A stretch of 64,000 nucleotides of DNA from Parascedosporium putredinis. Taxonomy: Eukaryota; Ascomycota; Sordariomycetes; Microascales; Microascaceae. The notes beneath the pieces are model-generated. The model worked only from the letters and a program-made list of their open reading frames with translations. It was not told the DNA's origin and ran no database searches. The stretch lies in contig CASHTG010000005.1 in the NCBI GenBank assembly GCA_949357655.1, forward strand, positions 558,001-622,000, in the 5' to 3' direction. Below are positions 38,404-49,114 of the stretch, piece after piece. The position numbers and the translations under genes were made by a program. The first letter of the stretch is position 1; each line of letters begins with the position of its first letter.

Positions 38404-40845
38404 ATGACCCAAAACAGTCTTACTCATGCGCTGAAAGGCACATTCCCCATCAACGGAAACGCGACGAACAAGACACCGGTTCGGAAGCATGTGCCCAGGA
38501 GGATCGATAACAACGTCCCGAAGAAGCCTGTAGAAGCCGACCAAAGCACCGAAGCCGATGGAGTCGACCCGGCGCCGCCACCACTGGTCCCGAGGCTCAA
38601 CGAGCCCGAACTCCGGATCCCTCCTACCAACGACTCTCGCCCTCCGTCCCGCCCAGGGTCAAGTCACCAGCGTATGACCAACTGGCTGAAGCGGGAATCT
38701 ATTGGTGGTTCACTACCGGTGAGGAAACAGCGTCCGGGGTCTGTTCTTTCGACACAACGGTCGGTCCCAGAGAGGCTGAACTCACCCGATGACATTGTCT
38801 CGTTTGAGCCCAGCCCTGCGGTCAAACCACCCCTGGTTTCGCGCCCTAGCCATCAGCGACATGCATCTCTATACAGCTCCATTACCTCTACGACGACGGG
38901 TTCAAAGGGTGGGTTCGTCGATATCCTCGATGCGCACTCCGAAATCAAGCCCGCCAACTTCCGAAACCGAATCCAAGCCACCGGCGCCAGAGACTATGGG
39001 GAGGATGTTGCCGACCGGAACATCGCGCTGAACGTACCCGAGGTGCCACCCTCGATATCTTCAACAAGACGTGCCTCCTCGTACTCCACATCCACTTTTA
39101 CTACTGAGGCCCCGCTTCACCTGCGCCGGCTTCCCATGTCGCCCGACGTGTCTCGGAATCTATATCAGGGAAATTACCACCAACACTATGCGGCATCTGA
39201 TGCTGATGAAATGGAGAGGACCAACTCAATGGTGTCTTCGCCCCGACCGGCTATGCGTGTACGGCCCGCGAGCTCTGCCGGGTTTTCTGCGTTCCCTTCC
39301 CGGGGCGCTGGCTTCGCTCCGAGGGATGCAGGCACAGTTCCCAGATCTAGGTTAGGATCGATGCTCAACTCTAGCAATAGTGGTTACGTTTCAGACTACC
39401 AGCCCCGTGGGCGACATTCGCGCCAGGCTAGTGGTTCTAATAGCACAATGGCAAATGATGCCGTCAGCGTCAGCTCAAGAGCAGCGAGCCTCAACCGGGG
39501 ATACCAGTCTGACAGCCGCGCGATGCAGAGAGCTAAGACTAGCTACCAACCGAACGGGATGAGTGAGCTCGGCATCTACCCAACTAGCTCAAGGCGGTTA
39601 GGGCCAGTAGATGTCGATGGATTCCCGAGGACCAAACTATTCGGGCCCGGAGGCAGCGTTCGCAGAGCACGGCTAGCGCAATGTCGGTAGCAACGGAAGG
39701 GATCTCGCAAGACCGGCCAAAGACTGCGCGGCCCCCTTCTCGAGACTCCCTCTTTAGCTCTGTACCCCTCCTATTCGAAGCATGCCCAGGCGGTCCAGTG
39801 TCACCTCATTGACGAACGACGCCTACGATCAGCGGCCACCGTCCCGGGACACTTCGGAGTGGGGGCGAATCGATGTGGAGTCCAATGCCGATGCTATGGC
39901 ATCACCGGCACCGTCACCACACGTTCGACGCGGAGACCGAGGCCGCTCGGATACCGACTCCCTCTACGACTATGAGCGGACTCGTAGCCTTGCTTCCCTC
40001 AAGAATCGAGGTAGGCTGGAAGAGATTGTGGAAGCTCTTCCTGTTCGACGGAGCAGTCTACGTCACTCGTCCATATCCTCGACCACCCCGACGACGTCGA
40101 GTATGAGCTCGAATCCCTTCGCAAGGCCCCATTCCCGCCACACGGCGCAAACCTCGGTAGATTTGCCGCTTCATTCTCCGGCATTCACGTCGAGCTATAC
40201 GTCGCTTGTGAGCGGAGCTGGGTGCACGACATCGTCTTATTGCGCCTATCCCGAGAGCGGCTACCACACACCCTTGACGTCTTCGGCGGCAACCATTGTG
40301 AAGGATAGTTCTTTCAACATGGATGATTACCTCTCTTCAGAGGACGAACTGGACGGCGAGTCGATTCTCGTACCGAAGCGACAGAAAAAGCCAGACGATG
40401 AAGGCCTCCTCTTTAATGACTCAGGCTATGGATTCCGGGGACCCAACTTCCAGGTCTCTTCGAGGCTATCCCAGAGATCCCTTACGAGAGCCCTCCAAAG
40501 TCACCGCAGTTTCTTCGGCAGCCGTATAGCAACCCAGCGTCGCTCTATCGCGATCCGATCCAGCGCACGTACGGCGTTGAGACAGATGATGACGAGGACC
40601 TGAGGTCTTTCGAAAAGGATACCCACTCGATTGGCGATATCACGGCACGGGTAAAAGCCATGAGGGCGGCGCTGTACGAGGCCATCGCTGAGGAGAAGGC
40701 TGGCAAGGTTGATGTCAAGATGGCCGTCCGAATGAGGAAAGAAGCCAAGGCCAAGAAGAGAGCGTCAACCATGTCCCTCACACGTCGGAGCAAGGCGCCA
40801 TCTGGAGTGGAAGTCGATGACGGCCACCACGCCGATGTGGAGTGA
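38404..40845 (+). CDS. serine-rich fungal protein of unknown function
   Basis: Not recognised as a named family. The N-terminal two thirds is Ser/Arg/Pro-rich and presumably disordered, with many RRxS and SxP phosphosite-like motifs (MTNWLKRESIGG, RHSRQASGSNS, SSLRHSSISS). The C-terminal third is more ordered: MDDYLSSEDELDGESILVP, then NDSGYGFRG, a LPGLFEAIPEIPYESPPKSP block, and an alpha-helical, Lys/Arg/Ala-rich end with VKMAVRMRKEAKAKKRAS. Frames change three times, at CCC 39624-39626, CCCC 39765-39768 and GGGG 40437-40440, each cured by one base, giving a single reading frame to the stop at 40843-40845. The start is uncertain: ATG 38404 lies beside an AG that could be an acceptor for an upstream exon. 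It follows a very long upstream interval. It could be a phosphorylated regulatory scaffold, but that is only inferred from composition. Confidence 0.75.
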
Positions 40846-42297
40846 TTGGACAGGCGCGGACACAACCGTGAAAGTCTGCCTTCCTTGCTGTCATTTCCCC
40901 TTCTTGTATGCTGGCCCCATTTCTTCTGGTGGCCCACCTTTCCCCACAGCTAGGCTATGATGTGCACACGTATTTCCTTTCCTTTTTTATTCTTTTTCTT
41001 TTTCTTCATTTTCTATTATTCTCTTCATTCTGGCTTTGCTTCGATGGGAACCGAAAGCCTGGCGTTTTTGGTTGGGGGCACTACTACTACTACCACTTAT
41101 ACATTTTGGATATCCCCGAGCCTCTATGGAGTCGCTCGGCTTGGGCTTGGAGTTGTTATTATATTAGCGTTGAAGATGGATAGGCGAACGCCGGCCAGTC
41201 ATTTGAAAGGTCTCCTTTGTAGAAATACCGCCCTTGGGCGATGACAATACCAACTCTTTTTGAAATCATGAGACCCTTGAACTGGGAGATGGAGTGACCT
41301 ACTTGAGTGCTAAAAGGCCAAACAGCCTTGTTGTGGTCTGTTTGTTCTAAATAATCTTGTGATGTGTGTTCTGAGGGGTAGTATCCCAAGGAAGGAGCGT
41401 CTGATGTGCCTTATCTTTGCCCACCGCGCCTTCCTTTGTCCTCTACTTACTAATTGTATGCTTCCATAACCAACAAAACACTGGGAACCTGTCTTGACGA
41501 ACTTGGGCACGAACCATCTCACTACCAAAACAAGAATTAAGCAGCATCCCACCATAACCTCTCTCCGGCTGCCAAGGCTACATCAATATTCTTCTAGCCT
41601 GTCCGCAACCGCCGCTCGAAAAGATTTCTCACGCTTGCAAGGGACCGCATACGAACCCCCACGCTACTACTTGATACTACTACTACTACCCGCGAGCGCG
41701 AGGCCCCCTTTTCCCCGGTTCGAATATGCAAGATGTACCAGCCAGCCTCCCGCTCGCCGTGCGGACACGCCTCTCGTGCCCATGGCGACGAGCGCCGATG
41801 CCGCAGCCGTTACCGCCGCCGAGGCTCCCGCTATTGTGCCGCGTCTAGAGGATGATGAGGCTTCTGGGCTTGCTTATTGCGCTACGTTTCTGTCGGGATA
41901 GGAGGGAGGAGAGAAGGAGGAGGAGGGGAGGAGGTATAGGGGGTTGCTGTGGTCGACGGAGATGATGGAGTGTCAGGTGGTGGTGGGTAGTGAAGGGCGG
42001 GGGTCTCGACAGTTGAGCCTGAGGGGGTGAGAAGATTGTGTTTGGGTGGAGTTGTGAGTTGTATGTAGAGTTATTCGTTTTAGAACTTAAAGGGCATGGA
42101 TTACAGAGGAATTGATTATTGAAACGGCATATTTCTTCTTTACTTCTTTTTTATTTTTACTTTATTCTTGTTTTCTTCCTCGTCTCTATTACAAGTTTCC
42201 TGGGATCGTCCAAATGGAAAGCTCGAGTCACGCGCATATCGCAAACGCAAAAGAAGCGACTGGGTGAGAGTGTGTAAAAAGAACGGGGGAAAAAAGC
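40846..42297. other. intergenic region between convergent genes
   Basis: Lies between the ends of the serine-rich gene (+) and the UCH gene (-), so it holds both 3' regions, yet at 1.45 kb it is long. A leader-like segment around 41500-41780 precedes an ATG at 41781, giving 39 codons (MATSADAAAVTAAEAPAIV...) to a stop at 41899-41901. This could be a short gene or a gene cut by a frame error. Trinucleotide ACT repeats occur at about 41078 and 41675. No other structure was seen. Confidence 0.45.
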
Positions 42298-43164
42298 CTA
42301 GTCCAAGGCACCCGCCAGCGCAACGCAGCTAAACCTCAGATCCCCGCCCTCCCGCCCGAGGAACTCGAGCGGACCAGCCTTGAGGGCCGCCTCGCTGAGG
42401 ACATCGTCGTCGGGGCCATGCCCTCGAGGCGCACGAGGGGCCTTGCGGCGGCCGTCGAGCTCCCAGAGGCGGCCGTCCTCGGTCTTGACGAAGCACACGT
42501 AGTGCAGGTCCACGTCGTCGGTGGCCTGCGGCGCGGCGGTGTCGCCTTGGCTGGCGGTTTCGCGGTGGGCGGTGGCGAGGGCTTCGGATTGTTCGAGGAG
42601 GGCGCTGCGGTCGCGGCGGGTGAGGGGGCGGCTTGCTTGAGGAGGGTGTCGAGGGTGGAGTTGGGTTCTGGGATGGAAAGGGCCCCGGAGCGAGGTGGTT
42701 AGCTGTCTTTTTTCTGGAAACTGTTTGCTTTTCTTTTTCTTTTTCTTTTGTTCATGTTGGCTGTGGGGGACGAAAGGGAAGGGAAGGGAAAGGGAAAGTT
42801 TACCGATGAAGCTGCGCGCAGGTCCGTTGGCTGCAGCATGTAGCAAGCCCATGAGTCCGCACGCGTTACGTATCGTCTGCTGGAACCAGAGGACGTTGTC
42901 TTCGCCGCTGCCGCCCTCGTAGTCGGGCTTGTCGGCGTCCTCCTCCCGGCGGTGCGTCTCGTACTTGTCCGTAATGGGGAACACGAGCAGCAGGGCCAAC
43001 GCGGGCCGGGGCACAAAGGCGAGCAGGTCCGGGTCGTCGAGGGAGTAGACGTCGTGCACGGCGAGGGCGGGCGACACGCCGAGCTTGTGGAGGAGGGAGG
43101 TGAGGAGGGGAGGGTTGGCTTCGAGGGGGATGAAGGCGAGGGTTTTGGATTCTTCGGCCGCCAT
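42298..43164 (-). CDS. yuh1: ubiquitin C-terminal hydrolase (UCH, peptidase C12; YUH1/UCH-L3 type)
   Basis: Removes small adducts from the C-terminus of ubiquitin, regenerating free monomer in the cytosol. Exon 1 (43164-42804) starts MAAEESKTLAFIPLEANPP and carries the catalytic cysteine in QQTIRNACGLMGLLHA. An intron of 136 nt (42803-42668, donor GTAAAC, acceptor CAG) follows. Exon 2 (42667-42298) begins in PNSTLDTLLKQ, contains the catalytic histidine in DVDLHYVCFV and the aspartate in RLWELDGRRKAPR. All three catalytic residues and the oxyanion glutamine are present. The spliced length, about 243 residues, matches the short YUH1/UCH-L3 class rather than the longer UCH37 class. Just after the splice the frame is one base short in the G5 run 42624-42628. 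The first frame also runs through the intron, so the unspliced frame looks open but is not the likely product. Confidence 0.92.
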   Translation of the reverse strand: MAAEESKTLAFIPLEANPPLLTSLLHKLGVSPALAVHDVYSLDDPDLLAFVPRPALALLLVFPITDKYETHRREEDADKPDYEGGSGEDNVLWFQQTIRNACGLMGLLHAAANGPARSFIGKLSLSLPFPFVPHSQHEQKKKKKKSKQFPEKRQLTTSLRGPFHPRTQLHPRHPPQASRPLTRRDRSALLEQSEALATAHRETASQGDTAAPQATDDVDLHYVCFVKTEDGRLWELDGRRKAPRAPRGHGPDDDVLSEAALKAGPLEFLGREGGDLRFSCVALAGALD

Positions 43165-43801
43165 TGTCGTTTCTCTCTCTCTCTACCTCTCTTATCGATT
43201 CTTTTGGTTTTTGTATCCGGGGGTGATCTGTAGGAGCTCCTTGGACCCCTTTGCTTTTGGGGGAGAAATGAGGCTGTTTACAAAGGTAGAGCTTGGAGAG
43301 GCAAGGTGAGAATGGTTTTGATGCGCTTGAGCTAGCTCGACGAGGGAGCTCTGCTTCTAGAGTACTCGGTAGCCTAAAATCGTACCGTGACGTGACTCGG
43401 AAGGGTGGTTACATACGTAATGAATGTGGGGTAGTCGCAACCCCGAGACTAACCAACCCCGCCTTCACCGAGACACACCGAATTGGTAGGGTCAAGCATG
43501 TGCTGTAAGCTGCAAACGATCTTATGATGGGAAGAAGACAAAAGTGAGAAAAGTGAGAGGCTTGTTGTCATTGATTGAATAGGTTACAGTCCAGGTCTAT
43601 GAGTTACTAATGATACAGAATAAAAGGAAAAGAGGAAAGAGGCACAATGTATGCGATATGCCGGGTATGCTGCCCATTTTGCCCTGTGTTTTTGCAAGGC
43701 TTTTCCGTATGTCAAAAATACACGGTATACACTGGGGTGGAAATCTCCTTTGTTCCTCCCTTGTCCATCAGACAAGAAAAAAAGGAATTGTTATACAATC
43801 A
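43165..43801. other. intergenic: UCH promoter and SUV3 3' end
   Basis: Both neighbours read leftward, so this 637-bp stretch holds the 3' end of SUV3 and the promoter of the UCH gene. No coding-like sequence or repeat was found. Confidence 0.5.
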
Positions 43802-46150
43802 CTACGCATTCGCCGAAGCGTTCTCCGCCTTGGCCAGGTCCGAAATCTCCTCGGGCGTCTGCGCCAAGGGCTCCTCGTGGCCCTCTTCCTCCCAACGACC
43901 AGGCCCTTCCTCGATCTGAACGGCCTCGGCAGCCTCGGCGCCGAGCATATCCTTTGCATGCGATCGCGCTGCAGCGCGCGCAGCCTCCTCGCGCGGCGGC
44001 GATTATTATTGTCCTCTTCGATGTAGCTCAGGGACGACAGGTACTCGTTGATCTTGTCCTGGACGAGGCCGCGGACGTGGAACGCGAGGGGCTGGGAGGT
44101 GAAGATGCGGGGAAGCGGTACGAGACCCACAGGTAGAGCACCACGGCCTGGTGGAGGGCCTCGAGCTGCTGGAGGTAGGCCGTCTTTTGGGCCGAGGGCA
44201 GGGCGGCGAGGTCGACCTCGAGGAGCTCGAGGCGAATCTCTTGGATGGCGAGGAGGTGGCCGCCCGCGCGCTCGGCGATGCACCGGGCAATGGCGCGGAG
44301 GATCTCCGGGCCGCCGTCTGTGCGTAGGGAGACGGGCGCCGTCATGAGCACGAGGCGGTCGTAGATGGATAGGGGAAACTCTTGGATGCTGTCGGCGATG
44401 GTGAGGAAGCCGTCGCGGATGCAGAGCTGGAACCGGTCCGTGACGGAGGCGAGCTCGCGCATGCGCATGAGGATGAAGGAGAGCGGGGTGTCGGGGAAAA
44501 GTAGGTCGAGAACCGCTCGATAAAGGCCATGGGCGGGATGATCATGGCGGCTGAGATTTGCTTGGCCTCCTTCCAGAGCGTCTTCTTGACCAGGGGCAAG
44601 TCATCCGCGTCCAGCGTGGTCACGTACCCGACTTTTTCCTCTTCCGCTGTTTCTGTGGCGGTGCCGTCGTCCACGACCAGGTCGTGGCGCGCCGTCTTGT
44701 AGCGGCCCGCCCGCCCGCCAATCTGACGAATCTCGGAAATGGTGAGGGTGCGCCAGTCGAAGCCGTCGTGCTTGGTCACGGACTCGAAGACGACGCGCTT
44801 GATCTCGAGGTTCAGGCCCATGCCGATGGCGTCGCTGGCGACCAGGAAATCGTACTCGTTGTCCGGGTCGTTGAAGAGGGCCGCCTGCTGGGCTCTCGTC
44901 TCGGGCGGCAGGCTGCCGTAGATGACGGCGCAGCGGCGGCCCGTGCGGCGCTCGATGCCGGCCTTGAGGCTGTGGATGGCCAGTCGGGAGAAGGCGACGA
45001 TGCAGTCGCCCTTTGGAGGTCCTTGAAGCCCTGGCCGATGGGTTTGTCGGCGGCCTTGAGGGGCGTGAGGCGCTTGTAGCGGTGCACGATGCAGGTGTCG
45101 CCGATGCTGGCGCACAGCGACTGGATCAGGTCGACGGTGCGCTCCTCGCCGCAGAGGTGGACCTCCTTGGCCTGGACGCCCAAAAACGCAGCGGTCCACG
45201 CGGAGCCGCGGTCCGGGTCGGCAATCATCTGGATCTCGTCGATGACGGCCACGTCCATGACCTGGTTGGTGGGCGTCATCTCGACGGTGCAGCTAATGTA
45301 GTACTTGTCCGTGTCCTTTGGGTAGCGCTGCTCCTCGCCCGTGACCAGGGCGCACGGCTTGCCCTTGGCGTTGAGCCGCGTGTACACCTCGTGGGCGAGG
45401 AGGCGGAGGGGCCCGCAGTACACGCCCGACTCGGCGTTCTCCAGCGCCTTGAGCGCGTGGTACGTCTTGCCCGAGTTGGTCGGGCCAATGTGCACGTGCA
45501 CCGTCCGCTGGAGGGCGCGGGTGGCGGGGAACCACTCCCAGGGGAAGCGCAGGTCGGCGAGCTGGCGCTGGGCGTCGGTGACGGGCTTGGAGAAGCGGTG
45601 GCGGACGAGAAAATTGCGAAAGAGGAAGTGGAGCTGGGCCGAGAGGCCCTGACGTCGCCGCGGATGAAGGCGAGGCGGAGCGAGTTGAAGAGGGAGATGC
45701 GCGAGCCCAAGCGGCCGTTCTCGGCCATGTCAAAGGCCGTCTTGAGCTCCCGCATAAAGGCTTGCTCCTCCTTTTTCAGGTTCTCAGGGCTCGCGATGCC
45801 AAACGAGTTCATCTCCTTTCGATGCTTCGCCAGGGTTGTTTCGAAGGCGCGACTTGCTTGAAGCGCGCGTCGACCATTTCGCGGAATAGGTTGACTCTGT
45901 CGGGTCGCGCGGCGGTGGCGGTAAAGGTGCGTCGGGAGGAGGTGTCGTCGCCATGGCGGCGGTGGATGGGCGGGGAGCAAAGGGGCGAGGTTGGTGCGGT
46001 TGCGTACGCGTTGCAAGCTCGAGGAGGTTGCTGTCGCTATTATGTGATTAGAGTAGCATGCGCTGCAGAAAGAAAGAGGCCGCGCCCTCTGCGTCGTGAT
46101 GCCATTGGTGGCGGCGGCGGCGCTGGCGTCCGCCAGAGTAGGCGAGACAT
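43802..46150 (-). CDS. suv3: mitochondrial ATP-dependent RNA helicase SUV3
   Basis: ATP-dependent RNA helicase subunit of the mitochondrial degradosome, working with an RNase on mitochondrial RNA. The likely start at 46150 gives an Arg/Pro/Ala-rich leader (MSRLLWRTPAP) fitting a mitochondrial presequence, though the link from leader to body is not resolved. Body: FRNFLVRHRF segment, Walker A HIGPTNSGKTYHALKALE, CGPLRLLAHEVY, Walker B VIDEIQMIADPDRG, the SUV3 block HLCGEERTVDLI, GDCIVAFSR, VIYGSLPPETRAQQ, DAIGMGLNLEIKRVVFE, motif VI QIGGRAGRY, then the SUV3 C-terminal domain ending in an acidic tail with TAG at 43802-43804. The frame breaks at about 45848, 45647 (CCC), 45012 (TTT), 44493 (GGGG), 44109 (GGGG) and 43998, each consistent with one missing base. 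Length about 780 residues after repair, normal for the family. Transcribed divergently from the SNARE gene. Confidence 0.92.
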
Positions 46151-46762
46151 GGCAGCTATGTGAGGCGCGCCGCGGTGTTGGAGAGGGAGAGGCGATGTCG
46201 ACAATCATACATGACTACATGCAAATTCCCAGTACTATCATGGCAGGTGCGTCTGAAAACTGGGGAACGCGGTAGATATGCAACCCAGAACCAAACAAAA
46301 AACCGAAGGGTATAGACGAATTGGTTGCTCTCTTCACCTAGAGCTTCACCAATTCTCTACCCATTTTCGCATGCTGGTCTTGCGCCGACTTTTTTTCTTT
46401 CTCTTTGGACGTGCACTTTTGGGGATTATGTAATGTACCGCAGAGTGTCACTTTCCGTTTTGCTGGACGGGGACGTTCCGTCATCATGCAGTGGCATTCA
46501 ACCGACAAAGTCGCACCGAAACGCTGACATTGGTGCCTTGGCCCCACCGCTCGCTGCGCCCCGAACCCTTCAACATCGAAACTCGCCTCAGCCCAACGAC
46601 ACGAGAGGAGCAGACGACAAACTTCGACCATCAACCCTTCTGACGTACCAGAGCTCGACCATCTAGGTCCGAATTAATTGTCTCGACAGTCGACGGTTCC
46701 GAACAACTTCCATTCCCCATCCCCTGAACGGCCGCCGGACGACACACACATCAACAGCGACA
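46151..46762. promoter_or_regulatory. divergent promoter region, SUV3 / R-SNARE
   Basis: A 612-bp gap between head-to-head genes, so both promoters must lie here. There is a pyrimidine- and A-rich leader just before the SNARE ATG. No TATA box or operator can be named with confidence. Confidence 0.5.
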
Positions 46763-47589
46763 ATGGCGTCCTCCTCGACTCCGGCTACGCCGCTCCTCTA
46801 GTAAGTAGTGCGCCCGTAAAAACACAGAGTGGGAAATGAAAACGAAATAAAGAAACAATTAATAGACCGAAAGATTTTATTTCATCCCATGCTAACCACT
46901 CTACCCAAACACAGCGCGTGCATAGCGCACCACAGCACAATCCTCTCCGAGTGCACCACATCCGCCTCCTCGCAGACGTCCTCCCTCGCCTCCCTCATCC
47001 TCCCCAAGATCCAGCACACCACGCCGCAAAAGCTCACCTACACCCACGGCTCGCACCACATCCACTACATCGCCGAAGCCCCCTCGGACCACCCCAGCCA
47101 GCCCTCGGCGGGCGGCCTCACCTTTCTCGTCGTGGCCGAGTCCTCCTTTGGCCGCCGCATCCCCTTTGGCTTCCTCTTCGAGATCCGCAAGCGCTTCTTC
47201 GAGGCGTTCCCCGCGGCCGCCCACGACTTTGCCGACATGCCCAACTACGGCGCGGGCAGCTTCAACGCGGACCTGCGGTCTCTCATGGTGGACTACGGCA
47301 CGACGGCGGGGGCCAAAACGACGCCATCACGACGGCGAAGAAGGAGATTGACGACGTGCGCGGCATCATGACGAGGAACATCGAGGGCCTCCTCGAGAGG
47401 GGCGAGAGGATGGACTTGCTCGTGGACAAGACGGATCGGTTGGGCGGCAGCGCCCGCGAGTTCCGGGTCCGGAGCCGAGACCTAAAGAGGAGGATGTGGT
47501 GGAAGAATGTGAAGCTCATGGCCCTGCTCGCCTTGGTCGTCCTCCTCATCGTTTTCACTATCGTCATTGCCGTCAAGACTTCCCCTTGA
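46763..47589 (+). CDS. longin-type R-SNARE (VAMP7/Nyv1-like)
   Basis: Vesicle-side SNARE for fusion with the vacuole or endosomes. Exon 1 (46763-46800) encodes MASSSTPATPLLY and ends at GTAAGT. The 114-nt intron has a GCTAAC branch site, and exon 2 starts at 46915. Next comes a longin domain (YACIAHHSTILSEC, TFLVVAESSFGRRIPFGFLF, EIRKRFFEAFP). The R-SNARE coil follows (AITTAKKEIDDVRGIMTRN, then LLERGERMDLLVDKTDRL with the central arginine of the zero layer), and a C-terminal membrane anchor (LMALLALVVLLIVFTIVIAV) leaves only a few lumenal residues. The anchor excludes the lipid-anchored Ykt6, and the lack of a Sec22-like longin favours VAMP7/Nyv1, though the paralogue is not certain. The frame is one base short in the G5 run 47308-47312, between longin and coil; without correction the protein stops after the longin domain. 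Confidence 0.9.
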
Positions 47590-48494
47590 GTAGTCTTTGG
47601 GGGATGAGCGATGAGGCTGGCGAGGCGACAAGGAGTTTGCGTGTGTCGTGGGTATACTATGTAAAACTGGGCGTTTGCGATTTAACTATCCTTTTTTCTT
47701 TCGGGTTCTTTCCTTCGCGTCGTTTCAATCATTTACTCCACTTTCCTTTGTTATCGGAGGGGTTTGCTTGGGTTCAGCTTCTTCTTCTTCTCTTCTTCCA
47801 GGCCTACGTCTTCTTTTTCAACCTTGGTGACGTGCGAAGCTGACGTGGCTCGACAAATGGCCTTCAGGAAGGTCGCTTGTGAGCCATGCCTGCTTCTTAC
47901 TTTGTTCACCATTCCCTTGAGTATTCTTCTTGCTTCGCTTCAGAGATATTCCAACAGAGAAACGAAGTATAGTCTCTTGCCGCATGTAATAGCTTCTTTA
48001 ATGCCAGACTATTTTGCTCATGAACTGTAAGAGCTGAGGCGAATTGCCACGCCGATGAATTTCCCATCAGACCGTAAAATCTAGCAAAAAAAAAAAAAAG
48101 AAAAAGGAAAGAGGTGAGAGCCGATAGTGACATTCTAGTCTTCGTTTCCATATCGTTGTATTGATGTATTTACCTAGCTTGGAGGTGCGCCTTCATGCAT
48201 TGACTTCATGCATTGAGAGAGCCACACGAATTGAGCTGGCGTCAATTACTCCAAGAATTGATGCCTCGGTCCGGCGTAACTCTCAAGCTATTCGTCCCCA
48301 CACTCTCTTCCAAGCTTAAACACGAGCTTATCCATCCACTACAACTTTTCTCAGAATCCTGCCATCTTCCAAAAATAAATCAATTGTCCCAACGAGATAC
48401 GAAAGAAAAAAACGCCCCAAAAAGAAATCCTTTCTCTTCTCCTTTCCAAATTTTCACCAATCAAAGAAAAAGTCGAGTCCATTCGAAAGCAACA
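47590..48494. other. intergenic region with a small tandem repeat
   Basis: About 900 bp after the SNARE stop. It is T/C-rich near 47700-47820, fitting a 3' untranslated region. A 13-bp duplication is at 48191-48216 and an A-rich tract is near 48078-48091. No gene was recognised. Confidence 0.5.
48191..48216. repeat. 13-bp tandem duplication
   Basis: CTTCATGCATTGA occurs twice, at 48191-48203 and 48204-48216, with no mismatch. It is non-coding and most likely a slippage product. Confidence 0.8.
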
Positions 48495-48749
48495 ATGAAC
48501 ACTTCGTCGCACCCTCACACTCTCCCCGCCAGCCAGTGCCACATTCGCCGTCGCTGGCGCCCCGTCATCACGTGCCACGACACGACCCATCGGTACGTCA
48601 TCCCGTCTTCTTCACGGACAAGCTGTGGAGAGAGGCGGCCGGCGCGCCCAAGGCGGGGGCGTGGAAGCCCCGTCGCGCAAGGCTACGTCTACCGGGATTT
48701 TAGGGTACCAGTACCGGCGCCTGTCGCGGAGCCCGGAAGCAAGTTATGA
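48495..48749 (+). CDS. possible small protein, frame disturbed
   Basis: The ATG at 48495 has a good fungal context (CAACAATG) and an A-rich leader. The first frame gives MNTSSHPHTLP, then RPVITCHDTTHRYVIP. One base added near CC 48602 opens VFFTDKLWREAAGAPKAGAW, which looks protein-like, and a later segment GYVYRDFRVP returns to the first frame, ending at TGA 48747-48749. Alternating sense text in two frames matches the single-base errors seen in the neighbouring genes. The product would be about 85 residues, basic at the N-terminus. I do not recognise the family; a small mitochondrial or ribosomal protein is conceivable from its basic character but unproven. Confidence 0.4.
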   Translation: MNTSSHPHTLPASQCHIRRRWRPVITCHDTTHRYVIPSSSRTSCGERRPARPRRGRGSPVAQGYVYRDFRVPVPAPVAEPGSKL

Positions 48750-49114
48750 AGAAGGAAAAGGGGGAAAGGCGGGGGAAGGGGGCGGAGAGCCGCGCGCGGT
48801 CGGTGAGCGTCTGGGAAAGTTTTTACGATACGAAAGTTGGTGAAAGGTGGTTAGGGCTGGGCGTTTTTGACATCGTCTGTGAATTTCTGAGTTCTATTCC
48901 TCACAGTGTTGTACATAGGAACTAGGGGTATGGGGGTTTTGACATCGTTGTCGGCCTCGAGGCCAGGGTATCTACAGTAGTATACAGTTATCGCTTTCTC
49001 TGCGAATATTCCTCCTCCACCTTGCTTCGCCGCCTGCTTCCCCTTATGCTGTAGGAGGCAAAATGAACAGGAAAAAAAGAAAAAAGCCAGAGCATAACAC
49101 GCTCCATCCAGCCT
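48750..49114. other. intergenic, convergent 3' ends
   Basis: A 365-bp stretch between the putative small gene (+) and the G-patch gene (-), both ending here. It is GT-rich with no feature of note. Confidence 0.5.

Noticed and set aside
42298..43164. UCH as one uninterrupted 288-codon exon
   Set aside because: The middle of that frame (Lys-rich, then His/Pro/Arg-rich) is unlike UCH; a GTAAAC...CAG intron removes it.
44558..45861. Long plus-strand frames opposite SUV3
   Set aside because: Val/Ala/Gly/Asp-rich text is the complement of the SUV3 codons, whose motifs are unmistakable.
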